From Occallatibacter gabretensis (lineage in GTDB: Bacteria > Acidobacteriota > Terriglobia > Terriglobales > Acidobacteriaceae), in assembly GCF_001449115.1 (NCBI RefSeq), contig NZ_LAIJ01000009.1, positions 1,866,114 through 1,930,113 of the forward strand: DNA of 64,000 nucleotides. The letters run 5' to 3'. The stretch's first letter is position 1, and each line of letters starts with the position of its first letter. A program made the translations under genes and the position numbers. Below the pieces are notes generated by a model. That model was not told where the DNA came from. It did not search any database and saw only the letters and a list, made by a program, of their open reading frames with translations. This document shows positions 7,588 through 16,742 of the stretch, piece after piece.

Positions 7588-7590
7588 ATT

Positions 7591-7959
7591 CTAAGTGGAT
7601 GTCACTACAGACAGAACTTTGTTGATCGCCGCAATGATCTCGCCGGCCATCGCAAAGTGTGACGCAATAGCCGCTATCTGGCCGCGTAGTTGCGTAATGC
7701 CATCATTCACGGTTTTGATCTGTTTCTGCAGGCTCGCAAAGATATTCGTGTCCTTGCTGAACGTGTACTCATCGTCCTCGTCCAGAACCAGTCTCACCTG
7801 CGGCTGCCATTGATTCAGCGCCTCAACGGTCGCAAGATCCATCGTGCTGTCAATTGCGTCTTGTATTTTGTTGTAGAGGTCCACATACGCCGCTCTTACT
7901 TCAGGTGTCAGCGGAATAGTGTAAGCCGGAAGAGGAGTGCTTCCAATCGGTGTCGCCAT
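7591..7959 (-). CDS. Unknown small helical protein
   Basis: 122 aa, not recognised. It begins MATPIGSTPLPAYTIPLTPE and is then largely helical by composition, with a C-terminal amphipathic/hydrophobic stretch (AAIASHFAMAGEIIAAINKV). No signal peptide or Cys. It lies 31 bp downstream of the lipoprotein gene on the same strand, so the two probably form an operon divergent from the DUF2235 hydrolase. It ends 3 bp from the convergent Rieske gene. Confidence 0.7.
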   Translation of the reverse strand: MATPIGSTPLPAYTIPLTPEVRAAYVDLYNKIQDAIDSTMDLATVEALNQWQPQVRLVLDEDDEYTFSKDTNIFASLQKQIKTVNDGITQLRGQIAAIASHFAMAGEIIAAINKVLSVVTST

Positions 7960-7990
7960 ATCCTTATTCCTTCAAATCGAATTCGTCGGC

Positions 7991-9082
7991 CTAGTCGGTG
8001 GGTAATGACGAGTAGAACTTGCCAAGCGAGTCGCCCGCAGCTTTCAGATCGCCCAGCTTATTCGTCAGCGACTCAGGATTGTTATGCTGCGCCTCTGCCG
8101 CCAGCGCATGATGCGTCAGCGCAAGGTTGTTCAGCGCATCATGAAGCGCCGCCAGCCGTTCATGTGCCTGCTTCTGCTGACGCGCAATCTCGGGCAGCTT
8201 CATTACCTCCGCCCGCCACTCCTGAGGATTTACATCCTTGCCGCTCTGCTGGTCTGCCAGTATGTACTGCTTCTCCAGGTTCAGTATCCGGTCGTAGTCA
8301 CGCTGTCCGATACCATCCAGAGCCATAATGTCATCATTCAGCGTCTTGCAGAATGTTTGAATCGTAGGGTCCATTGCCTCAATCTTTGCCGGCAGCTCTT
8401 TCTCCACAACTCGGCTGGTGAAATACTGCCCCAGCGCGTTTACGGCGGTGCTGATGCCATTTTGCGCCTCAGTGGAGAGCAGCGGAGCAGCGCTCGTCGA
8501 AGTGGATGAAGTTGTTGTGCTGGTCGACCCCGTTACCGTGGTAGTGGTGGTGGTCGTGGTTGTGTCCGGAGCCGCCGCAATCCCGAGTACATTTTCGATC
8601 GACGGCGCAAGATTGTTTCCCAGCGAAGTCAAATTGCCACCCACAGACTTCGAAGCCGCATCAAGCGCCGGAGAATCAGAGCTCTTCGTAATCTCAATCA
8701 ATGATTTGGCATACACCTGCAGCGCCGCAAGCACAGCCAGCCTCGTCTGAATATCCTTCTCTGAGAGCAGCGTCGGCACATTGCGCGGGTTGTAGCTGGC
8801 ATCTTTATTCGTGTAAGCCACTACCGCTTCGTAATCGTTGCGAAGATTATGCAGCGCCACCGCATCGCGATAAGCAGCGGCCGATTGATCCACCACCGGA
8901 GCAAGCGAAGCTGAAAACGCAGTCGCGTGCTTGTTCAATGGCGTCGTCGAGCATCCGGTCACCGAGATGCACAGCGCCAGCAAGCCGGCCATTGGCAGGG
9001 CGACAATGCCAACCCGCACATGCGTAATACGGGACTTCCAAAGATTGCCGCAAATCATGGACGCATTATTGGAGCACCACAT
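7991..9082 (-). CDS. Unknown lipoprotein
   Basis: 363 aa from ATG 9082; an ATG at 9058 is also possible. A lipobox (SVTGCS) follows a hydrophobic segment, so the mature protein should be a membrane-anchored lipoprotein. The mature part is helix-rich, with a low-complexity Thr/Ser linker near the middle (an eight-Thr run then VTGSTSTTTSSTSTS) encoded by repeated ACC/ACT codons. No family was recognised. It is divergent from a DUF2235 hydrolase. Immunity lipoproteins are known for Tle1 (DUF2235) type VI effectors, so an immunity-like role is possible but unproven. Confidence 0.75.
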   Translation of the reverse strand: MWCSNNASMICGNLWKSRITHVRVGIVALPMAGLLALCISVTGCSTTPLNKHATAFSASLAPVVDQSAAAYRDAVALHNLRNDYEAVVAYTNKDASYNPRNVPTLLSEKDIQTRLAVLAALQVYAKSLIEITKSSDSPALDAASKSVGGNLTSLGNNLAPSIENVLGIAAAPDTTTTTTTTTVTGSTSTTTSSTSTSAAPLLSTEAQNGISTAVNALGQYFTSRVVEKELPAKIEAMDPTIQTFCKTLNDDIMALDGIGQRDYDRILNLEKQYILADQQSGKDVNPQEWRAEVMKLPEIARQQKQAHERLAALHDALNNLALTHHALAAEAQHNNPESLTNKLGDLKAAGDSLGKFYSSLPTD

Positions 9083-9201
9083 GCAAAAGTCAATGCAGGA
9101 AAGACGGAAAGCGTCGTAACGCTGGCGTTTCGTAATTCACTATCTCAAGTTAGGTGTAGACTTAGGACGCAATTTAAACCCTCATGTAAGCGAAGCTCTT
9201 T

Positions 9202-10239
9202 ATGTCGAAACGAATCGTTTTCTGTTCAGACGGTACCTGGCAGGCCCCGCTCAACAACACTAACGTCTATCGCCTCTATAAGGCATTAGCGGTTGCGGAC
9301 GATCAGATCACCTTTTACGACGACGGCGTCGGCGCAGATGCCACAGGCCTGTCCCGCATTCTCGAAGGCGCATTTGGTCAGGGTCTCTTGCAAAAAATTC
9401 AGGACTCCTACACGAAAATTGCGCACGTCTACGAGCCAGGCGATCAGATCTTCCTCTTTGGTTTCAGCCGTGGCGCGTACACGGCTCGCAGTCTTGCCGG
9501 AATGATCGCCACCTGCGGCCTTCCAGGTGGCTCGTTCACCAACGACTGCGTCACACAGGCCTTCACGGCGTATAGAACACCCACGCAGCGCGCATCTATC
9601 CTCGCGGGCCTGAGCGCAAGCAACCTTCAGCAGGCTTCCATCCAGATGGTCGGCGTTTGGGACACCGTAGGTTCGCTCGGTATTCCCGCCATCTTCGGCG
9701 GAATCAACGAGAGCCAGTACGGCTTCCTCGATACGTCGCTCCATCCATGCGTTAAAAATGCATTCCAATGTCTGGCGCTCGATGAAAAGCGTATGCAGTT
9801 TCCCGCAACACTCTGGGATGGTCCCGCTGCTCCCGGCCAAACCCTCGAGCAGGTCTGGTTCTCCGGCTGTCACGGAGACGTAGGCGGCGGCACAGCGCAA
9901 GGCGGCCCAATGGATGCTGGCACGCGGCTTTGCGACGTCACCATGGGATGGATGGTTTCACGCGCCCAGCAATGCGGCCTCACCTTTGTTGATGGAACAA
10001 CCGCACAGTTCGCCACGCTCCCAGCAGACTCTGCTCTCGACCTCATCCGCGAAACCTGGACGCCCGCAGATGGGCCACCTCACCTCCGTCCAGTCGCTTC
10101 CACTGCAGAGGTCGCAAACAGCGTAGCCGTGCGCCTCCAGTACGCGCTCACGTACGTCCCAGGCTCCCTCACCGTAACCGACGGCGAGTTAGCCGACAGC
10201 TACGCCATCCAGACCATAGTCAGCGAAAACGCGTTTTAG
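9202..10239 (+). CDS. DUF2235 alpha/beta hydrolase
   Basis: 345 aa. Begins with the DUF2235 signature MSKRIVFCSDGTWQ and has the serine hydrolase elbow GFSRGAYTAR (nucleophile Ser89), plus WDTVGSLG and GCHGDVGGG motifs. The family includes the phospholipase effector Tle1 of type VI secretion as well as many stand-alone hydrolases. No secretion signal, PAAR, VgrG or other T6SS component is visible nearby. The protein lacks the large C-terminal extension of many Tle1 effectors, so a housekeeping or toxin role cannot be decided. Confidence 0.88.
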   Translation: MSKRIVFCSDGTWQAPLNNTNVYRLYKALAVADDQITFYDDGVGADATGLSRILEGAFGQGLLQKIQDSYTKIAHVYEPGDQIFLFGFSRGAYTARSLAGMIATCGLPGGSFTNDCVTQAFTAYRTPTQRASILAGLSASNLQQASIQMVGVWDTVGSLGIPAIFGGINESQYGFLDTSLHPCVKNAFQCLALDEKRMQFPATLWDGPAAPGQTLEQVWFSGCHGDVGGGTAQGGPMDAGTRLCDVTMGWMVSRAQQCGLTFVDGTTAQFATLPADSALDLIRETWTPADGPPHLRPVASTAEVANSVAVRLQYALTYVPGSLTVTDGELADSYAIQTIVSENAF

Positions 10240-10408
10240 GTCCGCGGCCGTCTTTGTTCTTGCTCTTCGCCCGCACCACCAACAGACCTCCACCTCCGCC
10301 ACCTGTTCGCCGTAGTTCGCCAAAATAGCCCCATTCCCACATCCTGCATCTAAGCTTGGATACGTTTGTGCATCCCCCCAATGCGCATAAACCCCAAGGA
10401 CCACATAA

Positions 10409-11272
10409 ATGCAGATCCGTGTCGGATATCAAATTGAATTCAAACTAGTTGAAGAAACGGCCATGGTGGCCATGCTGAATGTGTACCCCGCTCGAGCGAT
10501 TGATCTGCTTGAGCCCGATGAGGTCCATACAGAGCCCCAATTGCCCCTCAACTACTATTTCGATAGCTTCGGAAACCGCTGCGTCCGTTTCACCGCTCCT
10601 GCAGGCCATATCCGGCTCTCCGGTTCGACACTCGTTCTGGATAACGGTCAGCCAGACCCTGTCGAACTGTCTGCCCGCGAGATCCCCGTGGGCGACCTTC
10701 CCGAAGAAGTCCTCACCTACCTCCTCAACAGCCGCTATTGCGAAGTCGATCGCTTCAGCAACGTTGCTTATGAACTCTTTGGCCAGACTCAACATGGCTG
10801 GTCGCGCGTGAAGGCCATCTGTAACTGGGTCCATGAGAAAGTGCGCTTTGATTACGCGACAGCGCGTCCGACCAAGACAGCACTGGATGTTTTCACCGAA
10901 CGCGTCGGTGTCTGCCGCGACTTCCAGCATCTGGCCATCACCTTCTGCCGTGCCATGAACATCCCAGCGCGCTATGCCACCGGCTACCTCGGAGACTTCG
11001 GCGTTACACCCAACGGTCCCATGGATTTCAGCGCATGGTTCGAGGTCTATCTCGAGAATCGCTGGTGGACCTTCGATGCCCGTCATAACGTGCCACGCAT
11101 TGGCCGAGTCCTGATGGCCGTCGGACGGGATGCCTCAGACGTCGCCTTGACTACATCCTTCGGTCAGGCCGATCTATGCCATTTTTCCGTCGTCGCGGAG
11201 CAGGAGGAATCGAACAACTCTCTCGCGGTTCTCGTCTCAAACACTAATAAACCTTTCGGACTCACAAGCTGA
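10409..11272 (+). CDS. Transglutaminase-like cysteine peptidase family protein
   Basis: 287 aa. An N-terminal beta-sandwich (about 1-105) precedes the transglutaminase core. The nucleophile is Cys169 in GVCRDFQH. The third segment reads DFSAWFEVYL then TFDARHN, giving Asp223 and His226. Many family members have His at the position of Ser208 (HAW), so the catalytic His may be replaced or displaced. No signal peptide. Genes of this type often sit beside alpha-E/circularly permuted ATP-grasp genes, but none are here. A strong bidirectional terminator follows. Confidence 0.85.
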   Translation: MQIRVGYQIEFKLVEETAMVAMLNVYPARAIDLLEPDEVHTEPQLPLNYYFDSFGNRCVRFTAPAGHIRLSGSTLVLDNGQPDPVELSAREIPVGDLPEEVLTYLLNSRYCEVDRFSNVAYELFGQTQHGWSRVKAICNWVHEKVRFDYATARPTKTALDVFTERVGVCRDFQHLAITFCRAMNIPARYATGYLGDFGVTPNGPMDFSAWFEVYLENRWWTFDARHNVPRIGRVLMAVGRDASDVALTTSFGQADLCHFSVVAEQEESNNSLAVLVSNTNKPFGLTS

Positions 11273-11310
11273 CGAGCGCGCCTGCGTCTATACATAATCA
11301 ACTAAAATGA

Positions 11311-11340
11311 AAAGGCCCGGTTCTTCGGAACCGGGCCTTT
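11311..11340. terminator. Bidirectional rho-independent terminator
   Basis: A 13-bp perfect stem AAAGGCCCGGTTC / GAACCGGGCCTTT with a TTCG tetraloop, followed by GTTTTT on the plus strand. It separates the convergent transglutaminase and acyltransferase genes. Confidence 0.9.
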
Positions 11341-11366
11341 GTTTTTCTAACCACGAACGACTGCCT

Positions 11367-12527
11367 TCACACCTTCACAAAAATCCTCTTCCGGTACAGC
11401 ACCCACACCGGAATAAAGCAGACCGCCGTAAACAGCACAGACCAGGAGAACGCTGCCCATCCGGGATCAGGGATCTTCACGCAGACATGCATAAAGAACC
11501 ACGCCGCCGGCGACACCATGCGCCCGCCATCGGAGACATGGAAGAGATCGAGAATGCCGGGCAGCAGCTCGCTCACCATGTAAGCCATAATGGCGTTCGA
11601 GCCGAAAACGAGCCACGGCCATGTCCATCCCTTGCGCCAGTTTCCTACTTCCACAATCCAATACACAACAGTCAGCAGCGCCAGCGAATAGCCCGCCGCC
11701 ACAAAGACGTAGGAACTCGTCCACATCTTCTTGTTCAGCGGGAACCAGATAGACCAGATATAGCCAATCGCAAGGCAGGCAACGCATCCGGCAATCAACC
11801 CCAACGCCTTGGACTTCGTAGACCGGCTGGAGCGGAGAAAGATCCCCGTCATCATGCCAAGCAGCGCAGTGCCAATTGCGGGAATGTCGCTCAGCAGGCC
11901 TTCAGGATCACGCGTGTCGTGCGTGCCTCGCTCTTCATAAAGGTGGCCAGGCATAAGCTGACGGTCAGCCCAAGCCACAATGTTCTGATCCTTGTCGAGT
12001 AACGGCACATCGCGGCCCGGAATGCCCGCTCCAGGCACAGGAACAAGAGTGACCAGCGCCCAGTAGCCAACCACACATGCAATCAACAGTGCAGCCTTGC
12101 TCCAGAAGCGCCTGTCCACCAGATAGAAAAGGCCTACGACCAGATAGCAGATCCCAATCCGCTGCAACACGCCATAAAAACGCATGTGCACCAAATGGAA
12201 GTACGGAAAACTGTTGACCAGAATACCAAGAAGAATCAGAACAACAGTGCGGATCACCGTATGCCTGGCAAGTTCACCTTTAGCCGCGCCCTTTGCCAGG
12301 CGCGCTTCTGTGCCAAATACAGTCGTCACGCCAACCAGGAACAGAAAAGTGGGAAAGACAAGATCAGTAGGCGTCAGGCCGTTCCACGCCGCGTGGTTCA
12401 TGAACCACCAGGAACCAGCGCCGCCATTGTTATTGACCATGATCATGAACGCGATAGTGATGCCGCGCACAATGTCGATCGAAATGACGCGTTGAGGTTT
12501 GGCGGCACTAAGGCCAGGTGAGGTCAT
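11367..12527 (-). CDS. NagX-like (DUF5009) membrane acyltransferase
   Basis: 386 aa. Start ATG 12527 has GGAG six bases upstream; the in-frame TTG at 12542 is rejected. The protein opens RVISIDIVRGITIAFMI followed by PTDLVFPTFLFLVG, the pattern of the heparan-alpha-glucosaminide N-acetyltransferase-like family (COG4299/NagX), with about ten membrane segments. Family members are thought to acetylate amino sugars at the membrane during glycan turnover. The substrate here is unknown, and no nag genes are adjacent. Confidence 0.85.
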   Translation of the reverse strand: MTSPGLSAAKPQRVISIDIVRGITIAFMIMVNNNGGAGSWWFMNHAAWNGLTPTDLVFPTFLFLVGVTTVFGTEARLAKGAAKGELARHTVIRTVVLILLGILVNSFPYFHLVHMRFYGVLQRIGICYLVVGLFYLVDRRFWSKAALLIACVVGYWALVTLVPVPGAGIPGRDVPLLDKDQNIVAWADRQLMPGHLYEERGTHDTRDPEGLLSDIPAIGTALLGMMTGIFLRSSRSTKSKALGLIAGCVACLAIGYIWSIWFPLNKKMWTSSYVFVAAGYSLALLTVVYWIVEVGNWRKGWTWPWLVFGSNAIMAYMVSELLPGILDLFHVSDGGRMVSPAAWFFMHVCVKIPDPGWAAFSWSVLFTAVCFIPVWVLYRKRIFVKV

Positions 12528-12601
12528 AAGCTGCTCCGGCAAGAAAGATGCTGTTGTTCACCTTATGCGGTAGGCCCGGAAATCGCCAAATAGAAAGCAG
12601 C

Positions 12602-12634
12602 AAAAAGAGCCCGGACCATACAGGCCCGGGCTCT
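12602..12634 (-). terminator. Terminator of the S53 peptidase gene
   Basis: Stem AGAGCCCGG (12606-12614) with CCGGGCTCT (12626-12634), followed on the minus strand by a run of five T. It lies 22 bp past the S53 stop codon. Confidence 0.85.
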
Positions 12635-12656
12635 CCTGTTGAACCGCAGCGTTCAT

Positions 12657-14336
12657 TTATTGCGCCGCCAGTTTCGTAATGAGAGCAGCCTTGGGACTGC
12701 CCCAGCCGGTCACAAGGTCATATCCGGTAACAGCCGAGTAGCTGCCGGATTTGCCGCTGGTGATGTCATGGAAATCAGCCGAGTAAGTGGCTGCGGTCAA
12801 GTTTTCGGAATAAATGGCAGGGTTGATGAATCCAATGGTCGATTTGCCATTGGCCACTCGCTGCTGATTCACTAGCGCAATAAAGCCCGCCCACATGGGA
12901 GCAGCAAAGCTCGTGCCGCCATATTCGTTGGCTGTGCAGGTGGTCTGGTCCGCGCAAACGTAGAAGGTAAAGTTAGCGTTAGCTGAAACATCCGGCCCAT
13001 TGCGGTACTTGGTCGAGCCTTTGTTGGTGGATGTGATAACGCCTGCGGCCGCCTGCCATGAGGGGATACCAATCTTGTCCGGCGAGATGCCGCCGCCGGA
13101 ATCAGCCCACGCGGTTTCGGACTTCCACGCTCCCCCGGCGGAAGCCGTGGTCAAATCCGTACCGCCGACAGAGACAACATTGGCGTCATCGGCAGGCCAT
13201 GCTTCGTTGCGGGTGGACCAGGTCGAGTCATCCCCCGATGCCGCAAAGAAATTCTGCCCCTGCGCTGACATCTTCTCGAAATACGGATCGAGTGTGCTCG
13301 GATCGTCCGGCGTCCATCCCCACGAGCAGCCAATGGTCGTAGGCAGCGGGCTATGCGTGGTCATGGCAGAAATGATCGCCGTGTCCGTGGAACCGATATA
13401 TACGACAAGGCTCGACAGTCCCGGAGCCATGCCGGCAGCCTGCGTAATGTCGAGCGTCTGTTCTGTGTCATCGCAGCGTCCGCCTGCCCTCGAGTCCACG
13501 CAGCTCGTACTGGTCCCATCGGTCGAAAGCAGCGAGATGGGAACGCTGTTAGTTTGTTTGACATTTTTGTAGTAAGTCGTCACGTCTGCAAGATCGGTTC
13601 CTTCGAACTCAAACAGACCCAGGTTTTGCCCAGCGCCAGTCAGTGCAGTTCCACCATAATAGGCAGCACGCATATCGCTGCCCAGGAACGAAGCCGACGG
13701 CCCGGAACCCGTAGTAGCGTGGCTCACAAGCGCTTCAGCCTGAATCCCGCGGGCGGCGGCTACTTCACTGCGTTTGGAGTAGAGCGGGTGGGGCACAGAG
13801 AAGTTGTTAAGCCCGGAGATATGCCAGAGGCTGAAGGGCAGATCAACCGTAGGCTCGCGATCCGCGCTGTAGAAAATGCGATCCTCCGTGGGATGAAGAT
13901 AGCTGCTCATGCTCACGTGAAAGGCGGTTTCAATCGCAGCTACTGATCCCTTGACCTGCACTTCCATGCCATCGCGGGAGCCGCCCACAACCTCAAGACC
14001 ATAGTTCTTCGCAAACTGGAGCACGGTCTCGTAGTCCTGCTGTGTGGGGCCAAAACGCTCAGTAAACTCCGCCGGCGTCAGGAATTGGTGATAAACAGAG
14101 CTCTTTGGATTGTAGACATTGGCCAGAAACTGCTTGAGACCCGCAGCATCCCGAAGGGGAAGTACGAGATCAAGCTGCAGAACCTCAACCGGATTCATTC
14201 GCTCAACGTAGAGTGCGTCTCCGGTAATCACGGAGTCGCGGACATGGTGGGTTAGGACAGATTGAGCAATGGATGCGGTTGTCACCGACGACATGACCGC
14301 TGCAAGCGTGAGAGTAAACCTTGCTGCATTTCGCAT
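12657..14336 (-). CDS. S53 family (pro-kumamolisin/sedolisin) secreted serine protease
   Basis: 559 aa. ATG 14336 is preceded by GGAGG at ideal spacing. Signal peptide 1-25, then an activation pro-domain (about 40-185) and the subtilisin-like catalytic domain. The sedolisin Glu and Asp are in EQTLDI and the nucleophile is about Ser476 in GGTSFAAPMW. The C-terminal calcium site reads DITSGKSG and GYDLVTGWG. Such proteases are secreted and active at acid pH, fitting an acid-soil acidobacterium. The divergent OPT oligopeptide transporter suggests extracellular protein degradation coupled to peptide uptake (inference). Confidence 0.93.
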   Translation of the reverse strand: MRNAARFTLTLAAVMSSVTTASIAQSVLTHHVRDSVITGDALYVERMNPVEVLQLDLVLPLRDAAGLKQFLANVYNPKSSVYHQFLTPAEFTERFGPTQQDYETVLQFAKNYGLEVVGGSRDGMEVQVKGSVAAIETAFHVSMSSYLHPTEDRIFYSADREPTVDLPFSLWHISGLNNFSVPHPLYSKRSEVAAARGIQAEALVSHATTGSGPSASFLGSDMRAAYYGGTALTGAGQNLGLFEFEGTDLADVTTYYKNVKQTNSVPISLLSTDGTSTSCVDSRAGGRCDDTEQTLDITQAAGMAPGLSSLVVYIGSTDTAIISAMTTHSPLPTTIGCSWGWTPDDPSTLDPYFEKMSAQGQNFFAASGDDSTWSTRNEAWPADDANVVSVGGTDLTTASAGGAWKSETAWADSGGGISPDKIGIPSWQAAAGVITSTNKGSTKYRNGPDVSANANFTFYVCADQTTCTANEYGGTSFAAPMWAGFIALVNQQRVANGKSTIGFINPAIYSENLTAATYSADFHDITSGKSGSYSAVTGYDLVTGWGSPKAALITKLAAQ

Positions 14337-14444
14337 TGGATCCCTCCAGATCTGTGATTTGAGGATTGACGGTACTGCGCGCACAGGCGAGTATGGCCTT
14401 GAGCGTGGATGAATTCTCCATGAACTTGAGGTGAATGTAAAAGA

Positions 14445-14456
14445 ACGAAAGGACTA
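14445..14456 (+). promoter_or_regulatory. 12-nt match to the LuxR-region upstream element
   Basis: ACGAAAGGACTA in the S53/OPT intergenic region is identical to the first 12 nt of the 31-nt elements at 25500-25530 and 27673-27703 (minus strand). The rest of the element is not conserved here. It lies about 104 bp upstream of the OPT start. Confidence 0.35.
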
Positions 14457-14559
14457 GGCGGGCGTTAGTACCTCTGTTGGTTACCTCAGGCGCTCCCTGC
14501 TAAACTCGGCCTTTCAGCAATCCCTACCTGAAGTTTGCAAATGTCCCGGAGGAACCCAC

Positions 14560-16731
14560 GTGTCTGAATTCCAGCCTTTTGTGCCCGCCAATGAGAGCCG
14601 GCCTGAGCTTACCTTCCGGGCGCTGTTGCTCGGCTCGCTCTTTGGAATCATCTTCGGCGGCGTGACGGTATACGTGGGGTTGAAAGCCGGATTGACCGTG
14701 GCTGCATCCATCCCGATCTCGGTGCTTTCCATCAGCATTCTCCGCGCCTTCGGCAAGGCGTCGATTCTCGAGAACAACATTGTTCAGACCACCGGCAATG
14801 CAGGCCAATCGATTGCTTCCGGCGTAATTTTCACCCTTCCAGCCCTGGTATTCCTGGGTTTTGACCTGGAATATTCGCGCATCTTCCTGCTGGCTTTAAT
14901 TGGCGGATGGCTCGGGGTCCTCTTCATGATCCCCCTCCGCCGCCAGCTCATCGTCCAGGAGCACGGCGCTCTCCCATATCCAGAGGGCACAGCCTGCGCC
15001 GAAGTCCTGATCGCGGGCGAAAAAGGCGGATCGCTGGCCAGCCGGGTATTTTTCGGCCTGGGGCTAGGCGCGCTGTACACGCTCTTTCAGAATGACAACA
15101 TCTTCAAAGCGTGGCCCGGCACACCGGAGTTCCAGCCCGACTTCGGCCCGCAAAACATCTTGAAGGGCGCCTCCATCAAGGCCGACGCAACACCGGAATA
15201 TCTCGGCGTCGGCTACATCATCGGCCCACGCGTAGCCGGCGTGATCTTCGCCGGCGGCATCTTTTCCTGGCTGGTCCTGATGCCCCTGATTTACTTCTTC
15301 GGCAAATCACTCCCAAATCCAATCTATCCAGGCACAATTCCGATTTCACAAATGGGCCCAAGCCAGTTGTGGTCCACCTACATCCGGCCCATGGGCGCAG
15401 GCGCGGTGGCCGCAGCGGGATTGATCACGCTACTCAAAACAGTCCCGACAATCATGAGCGCACTCACCGCAGGTTTCCGCAACATGAAGCCCGGTGCCGC
15501 GAAGAAGACCCCAATCCGCACTGAAGACGATCTCTCCATGAGCGTAGTGGTCTTCGGCTCTTTGGCCCTGGTCGCACTGATGTTTGTCTTCCTGGAGTTC
15601 AAGCCGGTTCCAGGCGCATTCGTAGGCTGGGCAGCAAACCTCGCGGCGTCGCTGCTCGTAGTGGTCTTCGGATTTCTCTTCGTCACCGTCAGCTCGCGCA
15701 TCGTCGGCCTCATCGGTAGCTCAGCCAGCCCAGTCTCCGGCATGACCATCGCCACGCTGATGGCAACCTCCGCCATCTTCCTCGTGCAGGGCTGGACCGC
15801 TCCGGCCTTCGGCGCGCTGGCCATCACCATCGGCGGCGTAGTCTGCATCGCCGCATCCAACTCCGGCGACACCTCTCAGGACCTCAAGACCGGCTTCCTC
15901 ATCGGCGCAACCCCATGGAAGCAGCAGGTAGCGCTGATGATCGGCGTGGTCATCTCGACCTTCGCAATCGGGGCCACGCTCAACCTCATGAATACAGGCC
16001 TGCAGCAGTTCAAAGCAGCGCCAGAGGCTTGGGATCTGTCAGCATCGCATCCCGGCGTAACCGTCCAGCAGGATGTAAAGCACCTGCCCGAGCAGTTTCC
16101 GGTCATCAACGCCGACAAGAGCACAGCGACCCATCATAAGAGTGAATACGTGGTGCTGAATTCTGTAGGCTCAGCCGAGCTTGCAGACGGCAAGTACCTT
16201 TATTCACCAGCCACAGGCAAAATTGAGGTGCAGTGGATTCAGGGCATCGGCAGCGAGAAAGCCGCCGCCCCGCAGGCCCGTCTCATGGCCACAGTCATCA
16301 GCGGCATCCTCAGCCGCAAGCTGCCCTGGGGCCTTGTGATGATGGGCGTCTTCCTCGTCATCGCCGTAGAGCTGCTCGGAATCCGCTCGCTCTCCTTCGC
16401 CGTAGGCTCCTATCTTTCCATCGGAACCACATTGGCAATCTTCTGTGGCGGCGTAGTCCGCTGGCTCGTCGATCGCGCAGCAGCGCGCGAAGGCGACGAT
16501 ACGTCCGAGGTCGAAAGCGAAATCTCACCAGGATCGCTCTACGCCTCCGGCCTCATAGCAGCGGGCGGCATCGTCGGACTGATGGGCGTAGCCCTGTCAG
16601 CAATGGGCAAAGACGGCCTCGTACGTTTCCCTGAGACCAACTTCCTCAATCACACCTGGGTCTCAGTGCTAGCCTTCGCCCTGCTCGGATATTCGCTCTA
16701 TTACTTCGCCCGTAAGCCCCTGAAGAAGTAA
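14560..16731 (+). CDS. OPT family oligopeptide transporter
   Basis: 723 aa polytopic inner-membrane protein. GTG start at 14560 has GGAGGAA five bases upstream. The OPT family signature region (VYVGLKAGLTVAASIPISV, then NNIVQTTGNAGQSIASG) and PYPEGTACAEVL are clear, and hydrophobic segments run throughout. A larger hydrophilic loop lies at about 490-560. OPT proteins import oligopeptides or metal-chelate complexes by proton symport. Divergence from the S53 protease supports peptide uptake. It ends 11 bp from the convergent PstS-like gene. Confidence 0.93.
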   Translation: MSEFQPFVPANESRPELTFRALLLGSLFGIIFGGVTVYVGLKAGLTVAASIPISVLSISILRAFGKASILENNIVQTTGNAGQSIASGVIFTLPALVFLGFDLEYSRIFLLALIGGWLGVLFMIPLRRQLIVQEHGALPYPEGTACAEVLIAGEKGGSLASRVFFGLGLGALYTLFQNDNIFKAWPGTPEFQPDFGPQNILKGASIKADATPEYLGVGYIIGPRVAGVIFAGGIFSWLVLMPLIYFFGKSLPNPIYPGTIPISQMGPSQLWSTYIRPMGAGAVAAAGLITLLKTVPTIMSALTAGFRNMKPGAAKKTPIRTEDDLSMSVVVFGSLALVALMFVFLEFKPVPGAFVGWAANLAASLLVVVFGFLFVTVSSRIVGLIGSSASPVSGMTIATLMATSAIFLVQGWTAPAFGALAITIGGVVCIAASNSGDTSQDLKTGFLIGATPWKQQVALMIGVVISTFAIGATLNLMNTGLQQFKAAPEAWDLSASHPGVTVQQDVKHLPEQFPVINADKSTATHHKSEYVVLNSVGSAELADGKYLYSPATGKIEVQWIQGIGSEKAAAPQARLMATVISGILSRKLPWGLVMMGVFLVIAVELLGIRSLSFAVGSYLSIGTTLAIFCGGVVRWLVDRAAAREGDDTSEVESEISPGSLYASGLIAAGGIVGLMGVALSAMGKDGLVRFPETNFLNHTWVSVLAFALLGYSLYYFARKPLKK

Positions 16732-16742
16732 ACATCGGCGCC

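Noticed and set aside
9202..10239. Type VI secretion locus
   Set aside because: Only a DUF2235 gene is present. No VgrG, PAAR, Hcp or structural T6SS gene occurs in the window.
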